61,657 bases of DNA from positions 1 to 61,657 of the forward strand of contig DATJJB010000199.1 of assembly GCA_035492655.1 (NCBI GenBank), read 5' to 3'. Positions 1-8,389 of the stretch are shown here, one piece after another. The translations under genes and the position numbers were made by a program. The notes under the pieces were generated by a model, which made no database searches, was not told where the DNA came from, and was given only the letters and a program-made list of their open reading frames with translations. The DNA is from Kutzneria sp035492655 (GTDB taxonomy: Bacteria; Actinomycetota; Actinomycetes; Mycobacteriales; Pseudonocardiaceae). How positions within the stretch are numbered: position 1 is the first letter of the stretch; each line of letters begins with the position of its first letter.

Positions 1-2
1 CC

Positions 3-515
3 GGCCCGATCGACCAGACCCTGATCGGCGACGGCACCACCATGTACCTGTTCTTCGCCGGTGACAACGGCAAGATCTACCGGGCGAGCATGCCGATCGG
101 CAACTTCCCCGGCAGCTTCGGCTCCTCGTACACGACGGTGATGAGCGACTCGACAGCCAACCTGTTCGAGGCGGTCCAGGTCTACAAGGTCCAGGGCCAG
201 AACCAGTACCTCATGATCGTCGAGGCGATGGGCGCGAGCGGGCGCTACTTCCGCTCGTTCACGGCCACCAGCCTGAGTGGTTCCTGGACCCCACAGGCCA
301 GCAGCGAGAGCAACCCGTTCGCGGGCAAGGCCAACAGCGGCGCCAGCTGGACCAACGACATCAGCCACGGCGACCTCGTCCGCGGCAATCCGGACCAGAC
401 CATGACCATCGACCCCTGCAACCTCCAGTTCCTCTACCAGGGTCTTCCCCTGGGCTCGTCCGGTCCCTACGACCAGCTGCCGTGGCGGCCGGGCGTCCTG
501 ACGTTGCAGCACTAG
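3..515 (+). CDS. GH62 alpha-L-arabinofuranosidase, C-terminal part (5' truncated by window edge)
   Basis: The reading frame is open from the window edge and ends at a TAG at 513-515. About 170 residues are visible. They contain the GH62 signatures DQTLIGD, MYLFFAGDNGKIYRASMP and NLFEAVQVYKV, and the C-terminal block ending in LPWRPGVLTL. GH62 enzymes are secreted and remove arabinofuranosyl side chains from arabinoxylan or arabinan. The first ATG seen (42) is internal to the fold, so the true start and any signal peptide or carbohydrate-binding module lie upstream of the window. A strong terminator follows, so this is the last gene of its transcript. It fits with the GH51 arabinofuranosidase at 54323. 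Family assignment is confident. Confidence 0.9.
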   Translation, partial: GPIDQTLIGDGTTMYLFFAGDNGKIYRASMPIGNFPGSFGSSYTTVMSDSTANLFEAVQVYKVQGQNQYLMIVEAMGASGRYFRSFTATSLSGSWTPQASSESNPFAGKANSGASWTNDISHGDLVRGNPDQTMTIDPCNLQFLYQGLPLGSSGPYDQLPWRPGVLTLQH

Positions 516-548
516 CCAACTCCACCTGACCGACATCTGTCTCAGGGA

Positions 549-579
549 GGAACCCCAGCCGCCCACCGGCTGGGGTTCC
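549..579 (+). terminator. Rho-independent terminator after the GH62 gene
   Basis: A perfect 12-bp stem, GGAACCCCAGCC pairing with GGCTGGGGTTCC, has a 7-nt loop and is followed by TTTC. It starts 33 bp after the GH62 stop codon. Confidence 0.85.
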
Positions 580-583
580 TTTC

Positions 584-1037
584 GGCCGGCGTGTTGCCGA
601 CTCCTCCGCACCGGTGCCCGGCACCGAGCGGCAGCACCAGTGCCGCCGACGTGGTTTCACGCGGGTGAACCGGCCGGCCAGCCGGGACATGAGCTGGTCG
701 AAGGTCTCCCGTCATCGGGCGGGGTGCACGCCATAGCCCGCGGCCACCATGTCGTCATGGGCAGTCCTCACAAACCGTTCATGATCACCTGGTGGCCGCG
801 CCTGTCTTCACAGTCCCCCGACCAGCCAAGATCACGAACTTCGGCTGGAGTAGCAGTGAGGCGTCGCCTCGGACCGCCGCCACTCGCTGCGCCAAGGTCC
901 GGTCATCACCGTGATCGGCCGTGCCACCCCCAAAGCGGCTGGTCAGACAACGAGTCCGCAGACGTGGAGCCGGCGTCCCGACGCTGCGCGGCCAAGAAAC
1001 TCGACGCGAGTGTGCGGAATCCAGGAACCGAGTTGAT
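584..1037. other. Gene-free stretch, about 450 bp
   Basis: Only GC-driven shadow reading frames are seen here. No frame gives recognisable protein similarity, and I found no RNA gene or long repeat. It separates the GH62 terminator from the end of the minus-strand sigma-factor gene and may contain old IS debris that I cannot identify. Confidence 0.4.
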
Positions 1038-2021
1038 CTACCCCGTCGCCGCGGTGTCCGGGGTGGGGCCGAAACCGAATGCGGGAAGCAGTTCAGGGGC
1101 ACCGAACGACACGATCCGGCTGATGCCCGTGGCCGTGATGGTGAACACCTCGACGCCGTAGGGCCGATACACGCCGTCCTGGTCACGGTGATAGGTGGCC
1201 GCGGCGGGCTGGCCGTTGGCGCGGGTCGGTCGCATCAGCCAGTCGCCGGGCCGGCCCAGGACGTGCGTGCGCAGGAACGGCACGCAGGTGGCGTTGCCGG
1301 CGAACCAGGTGCGTATCGGCGTGGCTTCCAAGGTCACGTCGTGCAGCAGCAGGGTGGTCAGCGCGTCGGCGTCGGCGCTCTCGAACGCGGCGATGTAGGC
1401 GTCCAACAACGCTGTGACCGTGCGGTCGGTCGGCTCGGTGAGTTGGTCGGCCGCGGGGGCCACGTCGCGCAGGCGGGCGCGGGCGCGCTGCAGCGCGCTT
1501 TTCACCGCCGCCGTCGTGGTGTCCAGCATCGTGGCGACCTGCGCGGCGGGAAAGGCCAGCACATCGCGTAACACCAGCACGGCCCGCTGCTGCGGGGGCA
1601 GATGCTGGAGGCTGGCGATGAAGGCCAGCCGCATGCTCTGCCGGGACGCGGCGATCACCGCCGGATCGGTGCTGGCCACGCTGACCAACGCGTCCGGCAC
1701 GGGTTGCAGCCAGCTCAGCCCGGGTTCGGCCGGTCGCGGCGGCGTGGTCGGATCGGGTTCCGGGGCGTACCGGTCCGAGGGCAGCAGCCGACGGCCCTGC
1801 TGGGCCAACGCGGTGAGACAGCAGTTGGTGGCGATCTGGTAGAGCCAGGTACGCACCGAGGACCGCCCGGCGAACCCGGCGTAGCCGCGCCAGGCGCGCA
1901 GGTAGGTTTCCTGCACCAGGTCCTCCGCGTCCGGCACCGAGCCGAGCAGCCGATAGCAGTGCGCGAACAGTTCCCGGCGGAACGGCTCGGTGTCCTGGAC
2001 GAACGTGGTGCGTTCCGACAC
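1038..2021 (-). CDS. ECF sigma factor with C-terminal SnoaL-like domain (SigG / TIGR02960 type)
   Basis: This 327-residue protein has sigma region 2 at about 14-75 (DAEDLVQETYLRAW) and sigma region 4 at about 137-185 (LPPQQRAVLVLRDVLAFPAAQV followed by the recognition helix TTTAAVKSALQRARARL). A SnoaL_2-like domain covers about 200-320. Such ECF proteins direct RNA polymerase to a small regulon, and the extra domain is thought to modulate activity instead of a classical anti-sigma factor. The start is GTG at 2019-2021, 3 bp after the stop of the upstream TIGR03086 gene, so the two are probably translationally coupled. No anti-sigma gene is adjacent. Confident in family; the regulon is unknown. 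Confidence 0.9.
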   Translation of the reverse strand: MSERTTFVQDTEPFRRELFAHCYRLLGSVPDAEDLVQETYLRAWRGYAGFAGRSSVRTWLYQIATNCCLTALAQQGRRLLPSDRYAPEPDPTTPPRPAEPGLSWLQPVPDALVSVASTDPAVIAASRQSMRLAFIASLQHLPPQQRAVLVLRDVLAFPAAQVATMLDTTTAAVKSALQRARARLRDVAPAADQLTEPTDRTVTALLDAYIAAFESADADALTTLLLHDVTLEATPIRTWFAGNATCVPFLRTHVLGRPGDWLMRPTRANGQPAAATYHRDQDGVYRPYGVEVFTITATGISRIVSFGAPELLPAFGFGPTPDTAATG

Positions 2022-2024
2022 CGG

Positions 2025-2567
2025 TCAGACCGCGCGACCGAGGAACGCGGCGAGTTCATCGGCCGGTCCGGCCCCGGCTGGTGTCGGCTGGGCCGGCCCG
2101 AACGGCGCCCTGCCGTCGGGTCCGCGCAGCGCGTCGGTGACCGACAGCTTGGCCTGCGCCAGCAGCGCGGTGGACAGCTCGGGATCGAAGTCGACGGGCA
2201 GGCCGACAGCCCGCGCCAGGTCCCAGCCGTGCACGAACTGATCCCCGGCTATCAGCCACCACAACCCGATGCCGGGGAGGGGGCCGTTCGGCCCGGCGAC
2301 GGTCCGCTCCAGCGCGCCCTCCGCCGCGAACGCCGTCGTCATCGCCTCGATGCTCGCCTCGTACGCGGCCACCAGATCCTCCGTCTCATCGTGGTCGGGC
2401 CGGGTTCCGGAGACCAGCCCAGTCGCCCACCACGCGGTGCCGACGAAGTGGTTGACCAGTCCGCGCACGTCCCAGGATGCGCACGGCGTCGCTGAGGTCA
2501 ACTGGTCGGGCCGCACCTTCGCCAGCACGGTGAGCGTGCTCTGGCACGCCCGGTTCAACTCGTCCAT
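2025..2567 (-). CDS. TIGR03086 family metal-binding protein (DinB / maleylpyruvate isomerase-like fold)
   Basis: The 180-residue protein has the mycothiol-dependent maleylpyruvate isomerase N-terminal layout. It shows TPCASWDVRGLVNHFVG with His40 and, later, GDQFVHGWDLARA with His113 and Asp116 as likely metal ligands. Family members are putative thiol-dependent enzymes, mostly uncharacterised. ATG at 2567 is chosen because AAGGAGG lies just upstream and because residues before it in the open frame look non-coding. It is the first gene of a two-gene unit with the ECF sigma factor, a pairing in which the small protein may be a stress-response effector or modulator (inference). Confidence 0.8.
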   Translation of the reverse strand: MDELNRACQSTLTVLAKVRPDQLTSATPCASWDVRGLVNHFVGTAWWATGLVSGTRPDHDETEDLVAAYEASIEAMTTAFAAEGALERTVAGPNGPLPGIGLWWLIAGDQFVHGWDLARAVGLPVDFDPELSTALLAQAKLSVTDALRGPDGRAPFGPAQPTPAGAGPADELAAFLGRAV

Positions 2568-2839
2568 CAGCGATCCTCCTTGGTCCCTGCTACTGGCGAC
2601 CAGTGAGACCAGGATGGCGCGGGAAAGGAATCGGCGGTCGACAAGATCGTGACATGGGTCACACCCGGATGTCGTGCCGGTCGGTTGGTGCAGCACGGCA
2701 CGCCCGCGCGCTCGGCCGGCGTTCTTCCGTTCCACGCCCGCGACCAACGCGGTCATATAGTCCCGGACCCGAGCACGGGTGCGGAGCGGGTGAACCGGCT
2801 CGCGATCGGTTCACGCACCCGGTTCAGTCGGGCCGCTAC

Positions 2840-2996
2840 CAGGTCAACCACCAGTCATCGGCAGCCGCCCTGGCCGCGGTGGCCTTCCAGTGGTGGAAGC
2901 TGGACCGGGCGACGCCGATCACCTGGCACAACCGCTTCACGCCGTAGCGGCGGTGATGGTCGGCGACGAACCGGACGCGGTTCAGCAGCCGTCGAT
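2840..2996 (-). pseudogene. IS3-family transposase (OrfB) relic
   Basis: Read on the minus strand, this stretch encodes RRYGVKRLCQVIGVARSSFH followed by HWKATAARAAADD. That is the typical N-terminal segment of IS3-family OrfB. No start, catalytic DDE core or terminal repeats remain. The rest of the 2568-3197 gap holds no recognisable gene. It marks an old insertion beside the RpfF-like gene. Confidence 0.6.
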
Positions 2997-3197
2997 CAAC
3001 AACTGCCTGATTCGAGCACGGCCACAGGACCGTCGAACTGTTCGCGTCCCATGCCGGTCAGGGCAGGATGGGTGAGCTCGGTCTCCGCCGCCGCGCCGGG
3101 CAGGGGGTTTCCGCCGATCGGGTTCATCCTTCCGTGTCGTAACCCCGCCAGGACCTCCCCCGATCAGACGGACGCCATCCGTTGGAAGGAGAGGTCC

Positions 3198-4052
3198 CTG
3201 AACACCGACGAACTGGCGGACATACCGGCGCTGGCTGGCACGAACGAGTTCACGCAGCTGGAGGTCCGGTTCGACAAGGAGCGCGCGGCGCTGTGGATGG
3301 TCATGCGGGCGCATCCGCGGCCGACGTTCAACCCGGACCTGCTGGACGAGATCCTGCGGCTGGGCCGGCTGGTTCGTGACTCGGGCCTGGAGGTGGACTT
3401 CTGGGTGACCGCATCGTCCTGCCCAGGCATGTTCAACGCGGGCGGCGACCTGCCGCTGTTCGCCCGAGCCATCAAGGACGGCGATCACGCGGTGCTGCGC
3501 TCGTACGCCCGGGCGGCCGTCGACGTGGTCTGGGAGCTGATGACCGGGTTCGGCATCGGGGCACTGACCGTCGCCCTGGTCGACGGCGACGCGCTCGGCG
3601 GCGGGTACGAGTGCGCGCTGGCGCACAACTTCCTGGTCGCCGAGGACGGAGTCACAATGGCGTTCCCGGAGATGCGGTTCAACCACTTCGCCGGCATGGG
3701 GGCGTATTCCCTGATCGCCCGGCGCGCCGGCATCCCGGCCGCCGACCAGCTGCTGGTGCACGGCGCGCGCCGGCCTGTGGGGTGGCACGCCGAGCGGGGC
3801 CTCGTCGACACCGTCGCCGAGCCGCGCGACGGCCACCGCGCCACCCTTGCGCTCCTCGACCGGTTTCGGCCCCGGCTCAACAGCGTCAAGGCGCTGGTAC
3901 GCACCCGCAACCGCGTCCTGGCCATCACCCGCGCCGAACTGATGGACATCACCGAGGACTGGGCCGAGACCGCCTTCACCGTCGGCGATCGCGGCGTCGC
4001 CTACATGGAACGCCTGGTCACGTTGCAGAACCGCCGCTTCGTCGCGAGCTGA
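3198..4052 (+). CDS. RpfF-like crotonase (DSF synthase / enoyl-CoA hydratase family)
   Basis: The protein is about 284 residues, close to the length of Xanthomonas RpfF, and follows that family rather than ordinary enoyl-CoA hydratases. It has FNAGGDLPLFARAIKDGDH (oxyanion loop), DALGGGYECALAHN, a MAFPEMRFNHFAGMGAYS block, and the C-terminal ITEDWAETAF and MERLVTLQNRR helices. The two catalytic glutamates of RpfF correspond to Glu138 and Glu158, with the same 20-residue spacing. RpfF enzymes make cis-2-enoic fatty-acid signals from acyl-ACP. The start is unusual. No ATG, GTG or TTG fits the family start, but CTG at 3198 follows AAGGAGAGG at good distance. No rpfC or rpfG partner is visible. 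The family call is good; the product is inferred. Confidence 0.75.
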   Translation: MNTDELADIPALAGTNEFTQLEVRFDKERAALWMVMRAHPRPTFNPDLLDEILRLGRLVRDSGLEVDFWVTASSCPGMFNAGGDLPLFARAIKDGDHAVLRSYARAAVDVVWELMTGFGIGALTVALVDGDALGGGYECALAHNFLVAEDGVTMAFPEMRFNHFAGMGAYSLIARRAGIPAADQLLVHGARRPVGWHAERGLVDTVAEPRDGHRATLALLDRFRPRLNSVKALVRTRNRVLAITRAELMDITEDWAETAFTVGDRGVAYMERLVTLQNRRFVAS

Positions 4053-4182
4053 TCCCACGCCGGCGTGTCCCCGTGATCATGTCGACCACCGCGCGGGCCG
4101 GGTCATCCACACGATTGCCTCCGGAACGCGGCGCGGAACAGCCCCCGCGCCTATCTGGGTGTGGGTGCGACAAGCCGGCGGG

Positions 4183-4332
4183 CGGGCAGGCGTCGGCCAG
4201 GCCGGTCTCCACGGCCGCGGCCAGCGGCGCGCCGAACGCCTCCGTCACGTGGTAGCTGATCGACTCGTCGACGCCGCCGTCCCGGAAGCTCGTTGGCGTC
4301 ATCCCCAGCAGGCGTTGGGACGTCGCGTAGCA
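4183..4332 (-). pseudogene. Ada / methylated-DNA-cysteine methyltransferase relic
   Basis: The minus strand encodes CYATSQRLLGMTPTSFRDGG followed by a stretch like the linker and N-terminal methyltransferase region of Ada proteins (SISYHVTEAFGAPLAAAVETG). Neither the zinc-binding N-terminus nor the PCHR active site is present, and no start fits. The remainder of the 4053-4474 gap shows no gene. Confidence 0.45.
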
Positions 4333-4474
4333 GTTGCCGTCGGACCGGAGAGCATCAGCCGAGCGCCCTCGCGATTTCGCCGACCACGGAGTCGGACTCG
4401 GTGGAACCTGGGACTGATCCACAAAACCTGAGCATGACTCGGCGGCCCGTTCATGCCGGTCACCATCGGCCTGT

Positions 4475-5092
4475 TCATGCCGTGCCGGCCGAGAGCCGGC
4501 GCCGCAGCGAGGCGACCAGTGCTTCCAGGCCCAGTTCGAAAGCGCCGTCCGCCCGCTTCCGGCCGACCGGCGCCGCCCTGATCGCTTCGGCGAGCGTGGG
4601 CAGGTCGTCGCGTTCGAAGCGCCAGACATCGTCCGGCGCCACGAGGTCGAGGGCCGATCCCAGCGCGTAGGCGTCGAGAACGCCGATCCAGAGCACCACT
4701 TCGCCGATCGGCACCCCCGCGAGCCGCAGCAGTGCCGCGACCCGCTCGTAGCCCAGCAGCACCGAGCCGCCGGTCATCGTCTGCTCGTTCAGCAGCGGGA
4801 TCAGGTTCGGGTGTTCGGCCAGCGCCCGCCGGTACTCCCGCATCCACCGGGTGATCTGCTCACCCCAGTCGCTTCCGTCCAGCGGGGGCGGCTCGATCAT
4901 CGCGACCAGCCGTTCGCGCAATGCCTCGACGATCGCCGCCCGGCCGGGCAGGTGGTGGTAGATCGAGGACGCGCTCACGCCGAGCCGCTCGGCCAGGTCA
5001 GCCATCGTGAGCCGACCAGCGGCGTCGAGGCACGCCAGAGCGGCTTCGAGGATCGCCTCGACGGAGAGCAACCGTTTCCGTCGTTGAACCAT
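4475..5092 (-). CDS. TetR family transcriptional regulator
   Basis: This 205-residue repressor has an N-terminal helix-turn-helix at about 10-55 (LTMADLAERLGVSASSIYHH) and a TetR_C-type ligand domain. GGAGGACTG precedes the ATG at 5092. It is transcribed divergently from the APC permease gene, with a near-perfect inverted repeat in the shared intergenic region. It most likely represses the permease/amidohydrolase operon in the absence of the transported compound (inference). Confidence 0.9.
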   Translation of the reverse strand: MVQRRKRLLSVEAILEAALACLDAAGRLTMADLAERLGVSASSIYHHLPGRAAIVEALRERLVAMIEPPPLDGSDWGEQITRWMREYRRALAEHPNLIPLLNEQTMTGGSVLLGYERVAALLRLAGVPIGEVVLWIGVLDAYALGSALDLVAPDDVWRFERDDLPTLAEAIRAAPVGRKRADGAFELGLEALVASLRRRLSAGTA

Positions 5093-5169
5093 CAGTCCTC
5101 CACTACATCAGTCGCCACCGAGGGTAGTCATCAACGAAATCCTTGACGTCCCCCGCGGGCCGCCCCATC

Positions 5170-5194
5170 CTTAAACGAATCTCGTTCGGTTAAG
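5170..5194. promoter_or_regulatory. Probable TetR operator between tetR and the APC permease gene
   Basis: Inverted repeat CTTAAACGAA-N5-TTCGGTTAAG has 10-bp arms with one mismatch. It lies 27 bp upstream of the permease ATG and 78 bp from the tetR start. Its position and symmetry fit a TetR dimer site controlling both promoters. Confidence 0.65.
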
Positions 5195-5220
5195 CATCCC
5201 AGGCCCGAGAGGACGCTGCC

Positions 5221-6693
5221 ATGGCCGGATCTCCCTCCGCTCCTGACCCGAGCGGCTCGCTCAAACGCGGTGTCCTCGGCACCGGCAGCCTCGTCTTCAC
5301 GGTGGTGGCCGCGGCCGCGCCGCTGACCGTCATGGCGGGTGTCGCGCCGCTGGCGATCACGGTCGGCGGGATCGGGGCCCCGGCCGGGTACATCGCCGCG
5401 GGCGTCGTCCTGACCATCTTCGCGGTCGCCTTCACCCGGATGACCCGGCACGTCAGCAGCGCCGGCGCCTTCTACGCCTACATCGCCAAAGGCCTTGGCC
5501 GGACGTGGGGCCTGGCCGCGGCGCTGCTGGCGCTGGTGTCCTACAACACGCTGCAGATCGGTGTCTACGGACTGTTCGCCGCGCAGGCGCAAGCGACTCT
5601 GGCCGATGTCTTCGGGCTGAACGTGCCGTGGCCGGTGATCGCGTTCGTTGCCGTCGCGCTGGTCCTCGTGGTGGCCTGGCTGGGGATCGACGTGGGCGCG
5701 AAGGTGCTCGGGGTCCTGCTCGTCCTCGAGTCGGGAATCCTGCTGCTGATGGCGATCGGCGTCCTGACGCGCGGCGGCGCGGCCGGCCTGGACGCGAAGT
5801 CGTTCACCCCCGGCGCCGTGTTCGGTCCCGGCATGGGTGGCGTCCTGGCCTTCAGCTTCGCCGCGTTCATGGGCTTCGAGTCCACCGCGCTCTATCGCCG
5901 TGAGGCCCGCGACCCCGAGCGCACGGTCCCCCGCGCCACCTACCTCGCGGTCGGATTCATGGCGGTCTTCTACTGCTTCATCGTGTGGTCGGTCGTCCAG
6001 GCCTTCGGCAGCGACCAGGTCGTCGCCGCAGCCGGTGGCGACACCGCCGGCCTGTTCTTCACCGCGATCGGCAACTATGTCGGCCCCTGGGCGGCCACGC
6101 TGATGCACCTGCTGGTGATCAGCAGCGTCTACGCCTCACAGCTCGCCCTCCACAACGCGATCACCCGCTACACCTACGCTCTTGCCCAGGACGAGGTCCT
6201 GCCCGGCTGGCTCGGCAGGGTCCATCCCCGTTTCGGCTCGCCCTACCGCGCGAGCATCGCGCAGACCGTCCTCGCGGTCGTCGTGATCGCGGCATTCGCG
6301 ATCGCCGGCGCCGACCCGTACACGCAACTGCTGATCTGGGTGAACACTCCGGGCGTGGTCGGGATCCTGGTGCTGCAGACGCTGACCGCGATAGCGACCG
6401 TTGTGTACTTCCTGCGCCGCAACCCATCCGTGAGCACCCCGCTCGCGGTGGCGGCCGGGCTCGCGTCCTCCGTGCTGCTGGCCGGCGCCACCTACGTCCT
6501 CGTCGCCAGCGTCGGCCTGCTCACCGGCGCTTCGACCGCCGTCAACGTGGCGCTGGTCAGCGTCGTCCCGGCCACGCTACTGGTGGGCGGCTTGCTCGCC
6601 TTCTGGTTACGCGGCCGGCGGCCCGCGACGTACGCCCGCATCGGTGAAGGCAGCGGCGACCCACAGCCCGCTGCCGAAGGGATCCCCGCGTGA
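5221..6693 (+). CDS. APC superfamily amino acid / amine permease
   Basis: This 490-residue integral membrane protein has about 12-14 hydrophobic segments and typical APC features. TM1 is glycine-rich (VFTVVAAAAPLTVMAGVAP), and a conserved block reads GGVLAFSFAAFMGFESTALY followed by REARDPERTVPRATY. It imports an amino acid, polyamine or related cation by proton or sodium symport; the substrate is unknown. GAGAGGA precedes the ATG. The stop overlaps the start of the amidohydrolase, so the two are co-transcribed and coupled: the permease probably supplies that enzyme or the facing deiminase operon (inference). Confidence 0.88.
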   Translation: MAGSPSAPDPSGSLKRGVLGTGSLVFTVVAAAAPLTVMAGVAPLAITVGGIGAPAGYIAAGVVLTIFAVAFTRMTRHVSSAGAFYAYIAKGLGRTWGLAAALLALVSYNTLQIGVYGLFAAQAQATLADVFGLNVPWPVIAFVAVALVLVVAWLGIDVGAKVLGVLLVLESGILLLMAIGVLTRGGAAGLDAKSFTPGAVFGPGMGGVLAFSFAAFMGFESTALYRREARDPERTVPRATYLAVGFMAVFYCFIVWSVVQAFGSDQVVAAAGGDTAGLFFTAIGNYVGPWAATLMHLLVISSVYASQLALHNAITRYTYALAQDEVLPGWLGRVHPRFGSPYRASIAQTVLAVVVIAAFAIAGADPYTQLLIWVNTPGVVGILVLQTLTAIATVVYFLRRNPSVSTPLAVAAGLASSVLLAGATYVLVASVGLLTGASTAVNVALVSVVPATLLVGGLLAFWLRGRRPATYARIGEGSGDPQPAAEGIPA

Positions 6694-8297
6694 ACCCGGA
6701 TCTCGTCGTCTGCGCCGACACCGTCCATACCTTCGCCGGCGACAACCGACCGGTCCAGGCGATCGCGATCCGGGGCGGCGTCGTCACCGCGACCGGCACC
6801 CGCCGCGACGTCCAGGACTGGCGCGGTCCACGCACCGAAGTCGTCGACCTGGGCGACGCCACCGTGACGCCCGGCCTGATCGACGGGCACACCCACCCGG
6901 TCATGGGCCTGCAACTCACCTCCGACCTCGACCTGTCCGCCGCCCGTTCCCTCGAACAGGCACAGCACCTGCTGGCCACCGCGGCCGCGGACCGAGCGCC
7001 AGGCGAATGGCTCCAGGCGTGGGGACTGGACCCCAACCTCTTCGGCGGCCGGCCGATCACCAGCGCCGCGATCGAGGCCGCGATCGGCGACCGCCCGGCC
7101 TTCATACGGCTGTTCGACGCGCATTCCGCGCTGGCCACGCCGGCCGCGCTGCGGATCGGCGGCGTCGACGGCCCTCGGCGGTTCGCCCAACGGGCGACGG
7201 TGGTCTGCGACGACGCCCTGCGACCGACCGGTCTGCTCTTGGAGGCCGCCGCGATGGACCTGGTCGCCGAGCATGTGCCCAGGGAACCGGTCGCGGTCCG
7301 CGCGGCCCGGCTCCGCGTGCTGCTCGGCGACATGGCCGCCACCGGACTCACCGGCGGTCACGTGATGGACCTGCTCGGCGACAGCGCCGAAGTCGTCGCC
7401 GCCGCGGAGGAACTCGGCGAACTCCCGCTGCGCTTGCGGTTCGCCCCCTGGTGCGATCCCGGTGTCGACGCGCACGGGCTGGCCGAACTCGTCGATCTCC
7501 AGGGCCGGGGCGGCCGCCGCTGGGAGATCGGCGGCGTGAAGTTCTTCATCGACGGGACGATCGACAACGGGACCGCGTGGCTGGAGGAACCCGACTCCCA
7601 CGGCGAATCGACCGACAGCTTCTGGACCGACCCCGCCGCCTTCACCAAGGCCGTGCGCACCCTCGCCGCGGCCGGTGTTCCGACCGCGACCCACGCCATC
7701 GGCGACGCCGCCGTCCGGTACGTCCTGGACACCCTCGACGACCTCGGCCGCCCCGCGGCGGCACCGCACCGCGTCGAGCACATCGAGACCCTGCCGACCG
7801 AGCTGATCGGCCGGTTCCGGCGGCAGGGCGTCGTGGCGAGCATGCAACCGATCCACAGCCATTTCACCCGGGCGGATCACCTGGACAACTGGTCGTCCCG
7901 CCTCGGTGACGAGCGCGCCGACCGGGCCTGGCGTTGCCGCGACCTGCGTGATGCCGGTGTGCCGGTCGTCCTCGGCTCCGACTGGCCGGTCGCCCCCTAC
8001 GACCCGCGTCGGGTCCTCGCCGCCGCCCAACTCCGCCGTCCGGCGGGCGAGCCGGAGATCCCACCCGTGCAACCGCGCCAAGGGCTGACCCCGCTGATGG
8101 CGCTCGAGGGCTGTACCCGCCTCGCCGCCGCGGCCGCCGGCCGCACCGGCACGATCACCGCCGGAGCGGCGGCCGACCTCACGGCCTTCACGCTCGACCC
8201 CCTGCGCGCCGGTCCCGACGAACTGGCCGACGCGCCCATCGCCCTCACAGTGGTGGCCGGTGCGGTCGTGCACCGCGAGCCGACGCTCGCCGGATGA
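6690..8297 (+). CDS. Amidohydrolase family protein (YtcJ-like, metal-dependent)
   Basis: The 535-residue protein belongs to the amidohydrolase superfamily. It has the metal-binding HxH in TPGLIDGHTHPVMG (His67, His69), THAIGDAAVRYVLD, HRVEHIETLP, and the catalytic Asp in VLGSDWPVAPYD. The C-terminal beta-sandwich resumes at GTITAGAAADLTAF. YtcJ-type enzymes hydrolyse exocyclic amides, often N-acyl or formamide compounds; the real substrate is unknown. The GTG start at 6690 overlaps the permease stop (GTGA), so it is in the same operon. It converges on the urease alpha gene with a 92-bp gap in which I see no clear terminator. Confidence 0.85.
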   Translation: MNPDLVVCADTVHTFAGDNRPVQAIAIRGGVVTATGTRRDVQDWRGPRTEVVDLGDATVTPGLIDGHTHPVMGLQLTSDLDLSAARSLEQAQHLLATAAADRAPGEWLQAWGLDPNLFGGRPITSAAIEAAIGDRPAFIRLFDAHSALATPAALRIGGVDGPRRFAQRATVVCDDALRPTGLLLEAAAMDLVAEHVPREPVAVRAARLRVLLGDMAATGLTGGHVMDLLGDSAEVVAAAEELGELPLRLRFAPWCDPGVDAHGLAELVDLQGRGGRRWEIGGVKFFIDGTIDNGTAWLEEPDSHGESTDSFWTDPAAFTKAVRTLAAAGVPTATHAIGDAAVRYVLDTLDDLGRPAAAPHRVEHIETLPTELIGRFRRQGVVASMQPIHSHFTRADHLDNWSSRLGDERADRAWRCRDLRDAGVPVVLGSDWPVAPYDPRRVLAAAQLRRPAGEPEIPPVQPRQGLTPLMALEGCTRLAAAAAGRTGTITAGAAADLTAFTLDPLRAGPDELADAPIALTVVAGAVVHREPTLAG

Positions 8298-8389
8298 GCG
8301 CGAATGACCATCCACAGTGGAGCCAACGCACGAGATGGGTTTCGCCGGCCGAGTCGTCCGCACCACCGGCCGCCCCGGAAAGGTCGCGG

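Noticed and set aside
6492..8366. 624-residue minus-strand frame opposite the amidohydrolase
   Set aside because: It has no recognisable domain and is exactly antisense to a gene with HxH and other amidohydrolase motifs.
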